Origin: Varanus komodoensis
Taxonomy: Eukaryota > Chordata > Lepidosauria > Squamata > Varanidae
Assembly: GCF_004798865.1 (NCBI RefSeq)
Contig: NW_025335268.1
Coordinates: 79,758,468-79,822,467 of the forward strand
DNA: 64,000 nt
Direction: 5' to 3'
The position numbers were made by a program, and so were the translations under genes. The notes under the pieces were generated by a model that saw only the letters and a list, made by a program, of their open reading frames with translations, made no database searches and was not told where the DNA came from. Shown here one piece after another: positions 39,101-51,300 of the stretch (positions are counted from its first letter, which is position 1; each line of letters starts with the position of its first letter).

Positions 39101-40012
39101 TTTCTTTCCACACAGAGATGCTTTCAAGGAACTTTCTGAATTTTGTACAGTTTTCCTCTGTGCACTAATAGCCAACTTCTCCTGGATGCATCAGCATTTT
39201 GCACTGTTCTCCCTTCTAATCTGCAGAAGAACTCAGTGCTCATCAAGCATGATGTGAGCAAAGACTGAAGGCATGGTGTAGCACCCTTACTGAAGGTAAG
39301 CAGATCTAGCTTTGGCCAGCGCCTTAACAGAAGGCTGTCTAAAACCTGCCTTTTTTCCATAATGGAAGAAAGAAAAAGACAAATGAATAAACAAACAAAC
39401 CAGAATGCTGTTATATTACTATACCTGCTATACGGTTAAACTCCTCTTCATTATTACTTATGCCAGACATACAGTTTAACCATTTAGAGTCTTCCCTCTG
39501 GTATCCACTTAACTTCATCTGAGTGCATAAGACATAATGGCTCACAACTGCATGTGTAAACAGACTGAAGGGCCCTGGGAGACTTTGTACAACATGCTAA
39601 GCCACTCTGTGAATAAGCTATAGAGTGCTGGACACTTGTAACCCCCCCCATCCCACCCCCCACGACAGATGCTGAGGCTCAGTGTGCCACATTCTCCCAT
39701 CAGTGTTCCAGCCAGCATCCCAGCATCCTCTGTAGCAAAATGCATCTTGTTGCCCCATCCCTGTTCCAATCACTACCCCTTTTCCAGTGCTGCAATTTCC
39801 CCCCATAACCTCAGATATGCTTAGTTTTGTGGGGTGGGGGGTTCTGGCTCCAGAAAATTGTGCAGATGTGTTTGCAACTTTTCAGAGCACTTACAAGTGT
39901 GGTTACTGCAGATCCCTGACGGTTGTAAAAAGAAAAATATATGGTAAGCTAATGGGTGGGAAGTAAATGGAGTTGCACACCTGCAGTAGCTGCTGTAACA
40001 GCAGGTGAACTA

Positions 40013-41407
40013 CTGTATTTTTCGCTCTATAAGACACATTTTTCCCCCTCAAAAGGGGAAATGTTTGTGCATCTTATAGAGCAAATGTGTGTGTGCCCGA
40101 CACCCGGGACGCTGCTGGCTGACTGCACGACGTGGCACCACCTGGCCGGCATGTGCTCGGCATGCGCTGCTCCACAACCCCAGCCCCCGGCGCAGGTGAG
40201 AGCTGTGCCGCTCAGGGGGAGGAGTGCGGAGGAGGAGGAGCCGCGGCCTTTAACCCGCCGGCCGCACAGAGAGCACGGAGAGATGGACTGCTCACCCCCA
40301 CCGCCGGGGAAGACCTGCCGCCGCCGCCACGCCGCCCAGAAGACCACCACTGGCACACTGCCAGCCGCCTGCACCACGTGGCACCACCTGGCCGGCACGC
40401 GCTCAGCATGCCCTGCTCTGCCCCGCCCCCGGCGCAGGTGAGAGCTGTGCCGCTCAGGGGAAGAGGTGTGGAGGAAGAGGAGCCGCGGGCTTTAACCTGC
40501 TGTCCGCACAGAGAGACGGACTGCTCACCCCACCACCTAGGAACTGCTCACCCCCACCGCCTGGGAAGACCTGCCGCCACTGCGCTGCCCAGAAGACCAC
40601 CGCCGGCATGCTGCCGGCCCCACGTGGCACCACCTGGCTGGCATGTGCTCAGTGTGCCCTGCTCCGCCCCCCTCCTCCGGCACAGGTGAGAGCTGTTAAT
40701 CACAGGTCGATGTGTGTTTTCAAATGGCAACCCGTCTTTTAATGAAGCCCATGGGGAAGTGATGGGGAATGTGCCTGTGATTATGAGGAAGCTTTCCATG
40801 GATCAGTTATCTGTTAGTTGATCAGACACATTTTTTTTAGGAGCAGTGGATATTTGAACAGCATTACCTTCGTGTATGAAGTTTATTCTTCAAAGGCTAC
40901 TTAGTCCGCTGTGTGTTTGATTCACCGTACAATATCTCATTTTTTGTCAGAAGTTTTTTTTTCTATTATTTACTAGTAGGGCAGCGTGGACATTACTGGC
41001 TTTTTTAGATTTATTATTGAATTGTCTGAAGCAGCTCTTGTACAACTGGTGTAGATTGTGGATTCCTTCAATAATTCCACTAAGAAAGTGATGTCAGTGA
41101 TTGTGAGCAACAGAGCTTCATAAATTCTGACTCTAGTGATGATGAGTTCTATGGGTTCAACGAAAACTAGAAGAGTACTCGAACTTTAAACTCTCTCTTT
41201 TGTTAATGACAGTGATGATGGTTCTTAGTGCCGCTGTTGACTGCTGTTCACTTTACAAGGTTGAAATACGGTATTACTGTATTCTGTTATAGTTTATTAA
41301 ATAGTTTAGTAAACCATTTGATTCAGAATATTTTTTTTCTTGTTTTCCTCCTCTAAAAGCTAGGTGCGTCCTATGGTCAGGTGCGTCTTATAGAGCGAAA
41401 AATATGG
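40013..41407 (+). mobile_element. pogo/Tigger-like (Tc1-mariner) DNA transposon remnant
   Basis: The ends 'ctgtatttttcgctctataa' (40013) and 'gcgtcttatagagcgaaaaa' (right) are inverted copies of about 26 bp. Both sides are flanked by TA (40011-40012 and 41408-41409), the target duplication of Tc1/mariner elements. A short plus-strand frame near 41122-41169 reads 'NSDSSDDEFYGFNEN' and a stop, like the acidic tail of a pogo-group transposase; the rest of the transposase is gone. A GC-rich minisatellite fills the left third. The superfamily is inferred from the TA duplication and the end sequence; the element is not active. Confidence 0.7.
40105..40696 (+). repeat. GC-rich 246-bp minisatellite inside the DNA transposon
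   Basis: About 2.4 copies are present. The landmark 'cgtggcaccacctggc' recurs at 40131, 40377 and 40623, exactly 246 bases apart. Each unit also carries 'gcgcaggtgagagctgtg' or a close form. The unit length is a multiple of three, so overlapping frames (39956-40441 and 40132-40689) stay open through the repeats. They look like repeat artefacts rather than proteins. GC and CpG content are far above the flanks. Confidence 0.9.
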
Positions 41408-41639
41408 TAATTTACTTAATCCCTTCTATTTACTAATGTACTAAATTCCCAGCCCTTAGGTGTAGACAGAGTTTCCCTCCATTTATTTTCCAGCCAGTAA
41501 ATTAGCCTTTATTTCATAATCCACTTAAAAGTAACAGGATTACATTGTCAAGATGGGCAATGTCCCTTCTTTTGCTACACTTACTTTTGCCACCCCCACC
41601 AATATAGATGGACAGACGGACAGTCGGACTCCATTGCGG

Positions 41640-42340
41640 TCAAAGACCTGCTCCGTTCAATAAATACATAGATTTAAAAAGTAAATACATAAAACATCTA
41701 TATTAAAATCCCATTTGGATTAACAAATACTTCAGCACAATATCAGACATCTTAAATTGGTGACAATCCCAGACTTTGTCCTTGTCCAACTAGGTAGAGC
41801 CACAATCCCCCAGGATCTGTCTTTGGACATCCATTGTGGCCATGAAAAAATTAGCAACCCTATATGTTATTGTTGCGTTAGTGTCAGACAGCAATATATA
41901 AATATATTGTTGTTCTGTACAGCCTGGGAAGCGATTCATCAGTGGGGAAATGAGTGTGGTGCGAATATCCCTGAAGAATGTGTACCTCAACAGGGCATGC
42001 TCCATAGTTTCTATCTGTCCCATACCACAGAGGCAAAAGTGCTCTGACCAGGGGATCTTTTTGTACTGTCCCTCCAAAATTGTTGAGGGGAGTCTGCTAA
42101 GGCAGACCAAGGAAAAGCCCTTCTGTGTTTACGGAGGTGTTTGAGATAGGGTGTAGCTATTACAATATGTCTTACATTCCTCCCTAAGATAGAATTCAGG
42201 GGCTCTATTGAGATCGCTTTGTCTTTCAATATCTGCAATACACTGCTTGATGGTTTCTGTTGCCTGTTCAAAACTCATATTTAGTACAGTCCGCGGGGGG
42301 AGGTCCAAGAGGGCCCAATATTGGTGACAACTTACCATTC
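41640..42340 (-). mobile_element. Non-LTR retrotransposon C-terminal fragment with zinc finger
   Basis: Minus-strand frames give 'HRRAFPWSALADSPQQF', 'SEHFCLCGMGQIETMEHALL' and 'YIYILLSDTNATITYRVANF'. The spaced Cys, Cys, Glu-Thr and His pattern matches the zinc finger that follows reverse transcriptase in several non-LTR clades. The 3' end near 41660 is AT-rich with AAATAC repeats. It is unlike the L2 copies nearby, so it is a different clade; Vingi, Jockey or I type are possible. It is 5' truncated and frameshifted at least once near 42060. Confidence 0.6.
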
Positions 42341-43629
42341 AGTCCCAGCCAACACTGCACCAATCAGAGTATGTGCAATCTTGCCTTCTAAATTTCCATG
42401 TATGTTACCTATTCTACTTCTGTGCTTCATATTTGGCAGCAGAAACAGAAAGAAATTGACAAGACAAGACTATAGACAGCCATAAGAGCACTCTTGTGAA
42501 AGTTGTCCCAGTGTCCCCTCCTCTGAAAATAGGAGCACCTTTGTGCAATTTCCTAGAACCAGAAAAGAAGGGGGTGAACCAGTGGTAGTTAGTCCAGCAC
42601 TGGGCCCTGGTGGCAGAGAGAGAGCTGAAACTGCAAAGAACTGCAGGGAATTTTGCTGCACCTGCTTAGTGGCTCACTACTAGATTCCAACAACACACAA
42701 TATAACACAACACACAGAAACTTGCTCTCTCAGTTTCTGATGACACAACAACCATACATGGGCTGACCAACTCTGACAACAAGCCACAGATTCTGCTCTT
42801 GGTTCTTCCAATGTGACAACTCCCCTATGTCAGGCAAACCAATTCTTTGCTGAATACGCACATGCTCATTATACTCATGAGATTGCCCATTGCCTTAAAT
42901 TATGTTGTAGCAGAGCTCCTCTTAGCAGATGTAGGTTGGGCTCCTCTACACCAGGGATGGGACATCCCCATGAAGCTCAGCAACTACTTTCATTGACTTG
43001 TTTTCCCAGCCACATGTTCTCTCTCATCAGCTGCTGGGCTTTCCCCTGTAAGGAAAGGGGCAGGAACAGCATTCAGTTCTGCTTCCTTCTGTAGACATGG
43101 CTAGGGCTGACAGTGGGATGCCTCATAGAAGTGCAAATCCATGGTTCAGTCCTCCTTACTTCTGGGTATGGACGCAGGGCCTTGCCCTGCTTTTTTGTGA
43201 GTAGACCTGAGCCTCAGGCTTCCTTCTGAGAGAAGAAATGTACCCTAACACAGATTACTAACATTGTGATGTGGATTTCTTTTAAAAAGCAACCCAGATC
43301 TTTTCAGTTTGGGGGCCCACCCACACTCTGATGGCCTGTTTGGAATTGGCCTTTGGGCTGAGAAGAGTTATACACTGAGAGTAGGTCCTACTGCATCTTA
43401 TAGGCCTGACCTTTGAACAGCCATACATAGTAGGGCAGTGTTACGTTGTGCAGAGGTTTTAGGTAGACCTGTACAAGGCACTCTCATTCTATTACATGCC
43501 CTAGCATTCTGCCTCAGAGTTCCACGTGTGTAAGTAGCAAAGAGGAGTAGCTGAAGGTGAGTCAACCCACTATAATAACCACCATACTGACCCAAGGGAC
43601 AGTGGAAATCAATGCTGCTGATTTATAGG
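42341..43629. other. Intronic DNA, nothing recognised
   Basis: No gene or clear repeat was found. The short frames at 42470-42661, 42813-43094 and 43398-43595 are unlike known proteins. Confidence 0.45.
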
Positions 43630-46600
43630 CCACAAATAAATAGAAGAGTCACCTGCGCGCACGACACCTGCGCGCACGGCAGCGGCAGCGAACGCCCGCG
43701 TCCCGGACCCCACCACCTGACTGCCACCACGCCCTGCATGCGTGAGAGGCGTGGCTGGGCGCGGCGAGCGTCGGAGGAAACCCTGCGCCCTGAAAAGCGC
43801 CAGCGGCGGCCGGGGCTGGCAGCCAAAGGGCGTCGGCCAAAGGGCGGTGGTCGCCACCGTTTGGGCACCGTTTGGGGGCCGAGCGGGGGGCTGGGCTGGC
43901 CAGGGGGCTTTGTTTGGCTGTGTGATATTTAGCCTCCTGCTGCGCTGCGTGTCATTGTAAGTTTTTAACTGTTTCTATAATTGTATGGTAATTTAAGTTG
44001 TTTTATGGAGTCGTCCCTGGCCATGTTGCCGCTTGCGCTTCCTTGGGAGCGCACGGGCGCTGCCACTGGGGTAGTCTTGGGCAATGGACGTTACAGCGGT
44101 GGGAGCTTAACGTGTCCGCATAGAAGAAGGAGGGACAGATGGTTAACACCTGTCCCTACTTCTGGTTTCGCTCCCAGCCAGAGGGTGCCAGGGAGTCTTG
44201 TCAGCCGCCCCTCGGGCCTGACGGTGCAGTTGCTTAATGCCAGGTCGGTCAATAACAAATCTTCCCTCATCCATGACTTGATTGTGGATGAGGGGGCCAA
44301 CCTGGCTTGCATAACGGAGACCTGGGCGGGAGGGGGGGGATGTGACTCTCTCCCAACTATGCCCGCCCGGGTATCTGGTTCAGCACTGTTTGCGCCCAGA
44401 GGGGAGGGAAGGGGGGGTTGCTTTAGTTTACCGAGCCTCCATCTCTCTCACGGGACTTCCTGTCCCTTCGAGGCCAGGGCTGGAGTGTCTCTACTTGGTG
44501 TTGGGCGACCGAGACAGATTGGGGATTCTGTTGGTGTACTGTGCACCCTTCTGCCCAACAGTCTCCCTACCTGAGCTGACGGAGACTGTCTCGGACCTGG
44601 TGTTGAGGACCCCCAGGATGTTGGTCCTGGGGGACTTCAATCTCCATGCTGAGACTGATCTGACCGGGGCGGCTCAGGACTTCATGGCCTCCATGGCGGC
44701 CATGGGGCTGTCTCAACATGCCATTGGCCCGACCTTTGAACGTGGACACACTCTGGACCTGGTTTTTTCGACGGGGCAGGAAGAGGGTGGTCTGAGGGTG
44801 AGGAATTTATGTTTGACTCCCCTGTCATGGTCAGATCACTTCCTGGTGAGGTTTGTGCTCGAGAGCGACCTCTCCCTCTGTAAGGGTGCGGACCTGATTG
44901 TGTGGGTCCGTCCCCGGAGCCGGATGGATCCGGATGGATTCCTGAAGGCTCTGGGGGAGTTTCCGGCTGACAAGACTGGTGTTCCTGTTGAGGCTCTGGT
45001 CGAACTGTGGAACGGGGAGATGACCAGGGCTGTAGACACGATCGCTCCTAAGCGCCCTCTCTCACCGGGCAGAGACCGCTCTTCCCCTTGGTATACCCCT
45101 GAATTGAGGGCGATGAAGCAGGTTGGGAGACGGCTAGAGTGTAGGTGGAGGAAATCACGTGATGAATCTGACCGAACACACTTGAGAGCCCACTATCGGG
45201 CCTATGCTGTGGCGGTGAGGGCAGCGAAAAAGAGATTTTTCTCCGCTTCCACTGCCTCCTTACAATGCTGTCCGGAGGAGCTTTTTCGAGTGGTGCAGCC
45301 CTGGTTTGTCCAGGTCCGAACGAAGACCTGGTTCCACACTCAAAGGCCTACTGTGACAACTTTGCCAGGCATTTCAGGGAGAAAATCGCTCAGATTCGTC
45401 ACGAGCTGGATTCCACTATTGATACAGAGGTTTTAAGGGAGACGCCAATGCCGCCGTCTGGTCCAGAATTATTGGATGAATTTCAGTTATTGCGGCCCGA
45501 AGATGTGGACAAGGTGCTTGGACGAGTACGTCCCACCACTTGCCTATTGGACCCTTGCCCGTCTTGGTTAATAAATAATTCCAAGCACGGGATTGGAACC
45601 TGGATCTTGGAAGCTTCTCTGAGGGAGGGTCGGGTGCCTGCCCCTTTAAAGGAGGCAGTAGTCCGACCGGTCCTGAAGAAAGCATCACTGGATCCAGAGA
45701 TGGCCACTAACTATAGACCAGTGGCCAACATCCCATTTCTGGGCAAGGTGTTGGAGTGAGTGGTGGCGGGACAACTCCAAGCACTCTTGGATGAAACTGA
45801 TTATCTGGATCCTTTTCAGTCTGGCTTCAGACCTGGGTACGGTACTGAATCTGCCTTGGTCGCCCTGTACGATGACCTGTGCAGGGAGAAGGACAGGGGG
45901 AGTGCGTCCCTGTTGGTTCTCCTGGACCTCTCAGCGGCTTTCGATACCATCGACCATGGTATCCTTCTGGATAGGCTTGCGGGATTGGGGGTCAGAGGCA
46001 CTGCTTTGCAGTGGTTCTGCTCCTATCTCAACGGCCGGTTCCAGAAGGTGGTGCTGGGGGACTATGGCTCTGCGCCATGGCAGCTATGCCATGGAGTACC
46101 GCAGGGGTCCATTTTGTCCCCGTTGCTGTTCAACATCTACATGAAACCGCTGGGAGAGGTCATCAGGAGGTGTGGGCTGTGGAACCATCAGTACGCTGAT
46201 GATACCCAGCTCTACCTCTCGTTTTCCACCAATCCAGGTGAGGCAGTGGCTGTACTGAACCGGTGCCTGGCTGAGGTAATGGGCTGGATGAGGGCCAATA
46301 AACTGAAGCTCAATCCAGACAAGACGGAGGTCCTGTTGGTTGGTGGTTCAGGCTTCGGAGAGGGTGAACTGAACCTTGTTCTGAATGGGGTTGCACTCCC
46401 TCTTAGGGACAAGGTCCGCAGCTTGGGAGTGCTCCTCGACCCGGAGCTTTTACTAGAAGCTCAGGTGACAGCAGCGGCGAGGAGCGCTTTCCTCCAGCTT
46501 CGGCTGATTCATCAGCTGCGCCCCTATCTGGAGTACGACTGCCTCGTGACTATGACACATGCACTGGTGACTTCCCGTCTTGACTTCTGTAACGCGCTCT

Positions 46601-47208
46601 ATGTGGGGCTACCCTTGAAGACGGTTCGGATACTTCAATTGGTTCAAAATAGATCTGCCAGGCTGCTGACGGGGACTGGACGTTGTGTTCACATGACTCC
46701 AGTTCTCCGTCAGCTTCACTGGCTTCCCATTGAATTCTGGGCCCAATTCAAGGTGTTGGTGATGACCTATAAAGCCCTAAACGGCTTGGGTCCTGGTTAC
46801 CTGAAGGAGCGCTTGCATCCATATATGCCCAGCCGCCCCTTGAGATCGGCGGGGGAGGCCCTTCTCCGGGAACACTCCGTGAAAGAAATTAGGAGGGTGG
46901 GTACTCGGAGGAGGGCTTTCTCTGCGGTGGCGCCTAAGTTATGAAACGCGCTCCCCAGAGAGGTCCGCCTGGTGCCGTCGTTATTTGTTTTTCGGCACCA
47001 GGCGAAGACCTTTTTATTCAAGCGGCATTTTAACTGTTAATATTATTGGATTTTATCTGGCCAGGGTGGCTCATTTTATACTGTATTTTTAATTTAATAT
47101 TTATATTTTTGATTTATAATTATTTTAGCTTAGTGTTGTAAGCCGCCCCGAGGCTTCGGCGAATGGGGCGGCATAAAAATGTTTCAATAAATAAATAAAT
47201 AAATAAAA
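43630..47208 (+). mobile_element. L2 LINE, nearly full length
   Basis: This 3.6-kb plus-strand element has a GC-rich 5' region from about 43650, ORF2 with endonuclease and reverse transcriptase, and a 3' end, 'gccgccccgaggcttcggcg', running into ATAAATA repeats (47184-47208). The sequence words and the tail fit the L2 clade. The exact 5' boundary is uncertain because no target duplication was identified. It is one of the less worn repeats in the window. It lies in the SHROOM2 intron, antisense to the gene. Confidence 0.9.
44216..47040 (+). pseudogene. L2 ORF2 (endonuclease and reverse transcriptase), inactivated
   Basis: The apurinic-type endonuclease comes first: 'LTVQLLNARSVNNKSSLIHD' and LACITETWAG (44220-44330), 'RMLVLGDFNLHAETDL' near 44620 and 'LSWSDHFLV' near 44830. 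The reverse transcriptase follows: NYRPVANIPFLGKVLE (45710), LLDLSAAFDTIDHGILLDRL (45920), GVPQGSILSPLLFNIYMKPL (46090) and YADDTQLYLSF with the catalytic YADD at about 46193. A C-terminal LHWLPIEFWAQFKVLVMTYK block closes it. Four defects are visible: a frameshift near 44340, another near 45300, TGA at 45757-45759 where an Arg CGA is expected, and TGA at 46942-46944 in place of Trp. It cannot make a full protein. Confidence 0.9.
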
Positions 47209-47955
47209 TATATGGAAGTAAACCAATGGGCTTCTGAAGAAAAAGGCCAGAAAATAAGACATTAAAGTCAAGTGATCTACCCTGTAGCCACATTGTTCTA
47301 TTTGCATCTTAAAAAAATAAAAATAAATTGTCAAGAAAGCAATACCTATATAAAGATAAACCCCAAAGTAACAAAATAACTGGCAATCTTTGGGTTTTTT
47401 TAAGCTTATAGTTATGTTATACAAAAATGATATGGTAGAAAAACCCCAGTTTAGCCTATGGTACAATTTCAGTTAAGTAAAACATGTCAGAATTAAAACA
47501 GAATGGATTGTTCATGTCACGTGACATTGAATGCATGGGATTGTACTGTGGTATCCCCAAGAGACCATTTGATCCCATCTTTACCTAGCTTTATACAGAC
47601 CCTAACTATTTCAATGTAGGGTGACTTAAAAGTTTACTTCCTTCCCTGAAACTTTTAAAGATGGCTTGTTTCAGTGTTTAATTTGACTGTTTCATTTTCA
47701 GTGTTGCATATTGTTTTGGGGCCCATTTCCAGTGGGAAGACACTGAATAAACATTTTAATAAATCAACAAGTAAGGGTGTGTAGGGAGGAAAGTTTTTAC
47801 ACTGGGAAGCCGCCTGAATTCTATTTGGGCTCTGCAGACAACTCACAGTATCTGTGAAGCATTTGTGAGACAGATGTTCCAGACTTCGGAGATCACTGGC
47901 CACCTTGCTGGGGCAAAGGAGATAGATCATTCCCTTCTTTTCTGTCTAATGATAT
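47209..47955. other. Intronic DNA between two L2 copies
   Basis: AT-rich spacer of about 750 bases with no gene. It separates two L2 3' ends that face each other tail to tail. Confidence 0.5.
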
Positions 47956-48355
47956 ATTTATTTATTTATTTATTTATTAAAACATTTCTATGCCGCCCCA
48001 TTCGCCGAAGCCTCGGGGCGGCTCACAACACAAATTCAAATACAAGAGATAACAATATAAAATAAGTCGCCCTGGCCAGATAAAATAAGCGAATAATATT
48101 AACAATTAAAATGACGCTTAAATAAAAAGGTCTTTGCCTGGCGCCGAAAAACAACTAATGATGGCACCAGGCGGACCTCTCTGGGGAGCGCATTCCATAG
48201 ATTGGGCGCCACCGCAGAGATAGCCCTCCTCTGAGTACCTACCCTCCTAATTTCTTTCACGGAGGGTTCCCGGAGAAGGGCCTCTCCCGCAGATCTCAAG
48301 GGGCGGGCGGGCGGGCGGGCGGGCATATATGGATGTAAGCGCTCCTTCAGGTAAC
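47956..48355 (-). mobile_element. L2 LINE, 5'-truncated copy
   Basis: It starts at an ATTT run (tail, complement of AAAT) and 'gccgccccattcgccgaagc', the inverse of the tail at 47140-47160. It continues through the ORF2 C-terminus on the minus strand: 'NLWNALPREVRLVPSLVVFR' and KTFLFKRHFNC with a natural stop. The copy stops at 'gcgctccttcaggtaacc'. The Trp lost in the long copy at 46942 is present here. A (GGGC)6 run at 48301-48324 has expanded within the coding part. Confidence 0.93.
48301..48324. repeat. (GGGC)6 microsatellite within L2
   Basis: Six perfect GGGC units lie where the long L2 copy has 'cccagccgcccc' (about 46828-46839). This expansion arose after or during insertion. Confidence 0.95.
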
Positions 48356-51300
48356 CATATATATATGCATTTCTGTTTAAATGATATGCATATTTTATGT
48401 CTAAATTTGCATATACATCTTACTTTTTCCATGAATGCAAGTGGTCATTCTAGCTGTGTGACAAGTTTGTATAAGGCCCGGAGAAATTATTCCCCCCTCC
48501 CTCTGCACATAAACACCCTTCAATTGCCTCTCATGGCAATTTCAAGTACAAGAGCCCAATGAGCTGAATTTAGTAGTAGTACAATCATGGCAAATCTTTT
48601 CTTCCTACTCCAAACAGTTCCCCTCCTTTGAAAGCCAGGGATTTCTGAGCTTTAGGCTATACCACACCCACCCAATATACCAGTGGCAGAAAAGGGGTAC
48701 TTGTAACAAGTCTGAGCAAAGAATATACTTCCTCATGAACCTAGTGAATACATTTAGGTAATAATTAATAAGCTGTGTATATTAATTATCTACAAAGCAG
48801 AGTTTATTATGAAACCTGCTTAAGACAATGCAATGGATCGAGAAGTATTCTAACAATCTAAGGCAGAGAATGATGTATATAAAACAAAGGAAATGCAGAA
48901 ATGAATTTCTAAGACTAGTTGATAACAATGTCTTGATGATTATTTGAGCAGCCAAGCTTTACTAAATGTACAGTCATCTGAGAAGTAAGAAATCTCCCCC
49001 TTTCCTAACAAAAATGCCCTGAAGTCATGGAGTGTTCCATGTAGTAAGAGAAGCATTTGCTCACAAACAAGCAAACAAATTCTTTTAGGACGTTGTAGAT
49101 GTGTGAAGAACCCTCAGAGGCTTCATAACAGAGAGAAGAAGATATAAAAAATGCTAGTCAGTGCAATTATGGTATGCAGATTATACAGTACAGAATCCTT
49201 ATAATATATATTCTGCATTCCCAGCCCATGAAAATGCTGATTGGTGTAATACTACTGTAAAGCCAAGGGGCAGATATCTTTAGTGTCATACAAAACAGCT
49301 TCACTGCTATCCAGTATTTAACTGTGCTAAAAATACCACTCATATTCAAGAAGTGATTGTTTATTTAGAGGATGTGTGTGCTACTCTTCACACCAGCTTT
49401 CACGAGAGTATACAGTTAAAATAATTAAAGGATACAACAACATTCAGCAAAATAATATCAGAAACAAAGCCAGCAGTGTAAACAGTCCAGTACTTCAGGA
49501 AATGACGTTACCCTTGCACTCAATGGCAATGGGATTTGTTAACTACCTTTCAAACCAATCCTGCATATATTCCTTAAGAAACAGGTCCCACCAAGTTCAA
49601 AGGAACTTCTGTCTGAGAAAGGGTGAAGTCCTACACACAGTTGCTTGGGAGTTGGGCCAAGTGAATTTAGTGCAACTATCAGTAGAATAAATATCTACCG
49701 ATCAGGTCGCCCATCAATCCATCCTATTTTATTTCAATTTCTCATCAGTTCTTGCTCTCACAGCTGTTATGTCAGTGATCTGAATACAAGTGAGCTTAAA
49801 AAGAGACTTCTTGCAGAATGAATCTTTGATTTTTAATGAAAACCCTACTGCTATACCATGCAACTGACTGAATTTTGCTGTGCATTATTCAGTGATAAAG
49901 TCAATGTTTATGGCAAATCACTTGTTTCTTGCTTAAGGGTACATCTATGAGGATTTTATCCTAGCAAAGTAAGCCATGAAAATGCATGTTGTACTCCTGC
50001 AGTAGATTCTAAACCGGCTGCAAAAAGGGCAATCCACTTAAAGGAGTCAAATCACATTCTGCAAATGACAACCATGATTGGGACAAAAGAAAGGAATGCT
50101 GAGCAATGCTGAAAAGGGAATGCCACATACAAAAGCATTTTAGAACAATCATTTGTACCCCCATCTTCCTGTTACATTTAAAAAAAAGTGATTTATCTCC
50201 CTTGTTCTGCATCCAAAAGCCCTGTCACTAGTTCATTAAATGTTTGTAGATGCCAACAATAGAATAATAGTAACCACACACAAGTAAGTAACACAGAAGA
50301 GGAACAATAAATATGTCTTTTATTGATAGCTAGTTCCCCTGGGTCTAATGAGCTGGAAGCAAAAATAAATCCATTCATAGCTCTCCCATCCCTTGACCTA
50401 TTTTTATCACTTAACAAAACAGCCATACCTTTCAGTATCAATTTTTAACTAATACTTGCTCTTTACTCACCAATTGCTTTCAGATTCCCATTGTGTTTCA
50501 GTATACTAAAAACCTCACATTTGCAGATGGTTCAGAAAAATAAAGCCAGTGTCTATCTGAACCTGCCTCACAGTGACAGTTCTGCTTAGAAAGCTGTATG
50601 CATGGAAATCTCGTATCACCCAAGAGCTAAAGCCAGGCTTGCAGCCACAAAAAGGAGGAATAAACACACTATCAACCTCAAACCAGAAAACAAACGTTTT
50701 TGCAAAGCACTGCCATCTAATTCCAGTGTGCATTATGCTGTGAAAACAAAAGCAGCTAAGAACAGCACACACAGACCAGAGCAGTTTGCTGGAACAAAAG
50801 GTCTGATTTGTTAAAAAGAAAAAAAGAAAAAACAAAACTCAACCCAGGGAATCAGAAGATACATTAAAAGCAAAACAAGGGTATCGTGCAATGCCTCACC
50901 CACTCCAGTATTTTGTAGCTATTTCTGCAGGCAGGGATGGAAAATACAGCTTGTATGTAAAGACAAAGACTGCAATCCTGCTCATAGTTACATAAAGATG
51001 AAGTTCCACTGATTTCAGTAGGATTTGCCCCCACATAATTGTGGTCAGGTTTGCGTTCTAGCCAAACAAAAGAAATCTTCTGCAAATAATTACTGCAACA
51101 AAGAAAATCGGCACTGAACTTAGAATGATTGTAGCCTATGCAAGGGTTTATATATCTCAGTACTACCACAAAACTAAATTGCATTAACTTACCAGGATTG
51201 ATATGAATTAGCCACTATTCAGTTTGGATTCAGGAAGACGGCATCCTTGCAAATGCATCCCAGTGAGCAGAGAGCACAGAATCTCCTGAAGCCTCTGCCT

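Larger units (their letters stand above)
32620..40012 (-). other. SHROOM2: SHROOM2 upstream intron, proximal part
   Basis: No further SHROOM2 exon is found upstream to the window end, so this is intron. It holds a LINE tail (33215-33395), a palindromic element piece (33761-33855), an inverted-end element (34668-35071) and MITE-like scraps (36110-36190). The remaining frames (for example 36943-37260, 37304-37603 and 39124-39360) have no family resemblance. Confidence 0.7.

Noticed and set aside
39956-40689. Plus-strand ORFs of 161 and 185 codons rich in Pro, Arg and His
   Set aside because: They lie in the 246-bp GC-rich minisatellite, whose unit is a multiple of three, so open frames on several strands are expected. 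There is no protein-like conservation.
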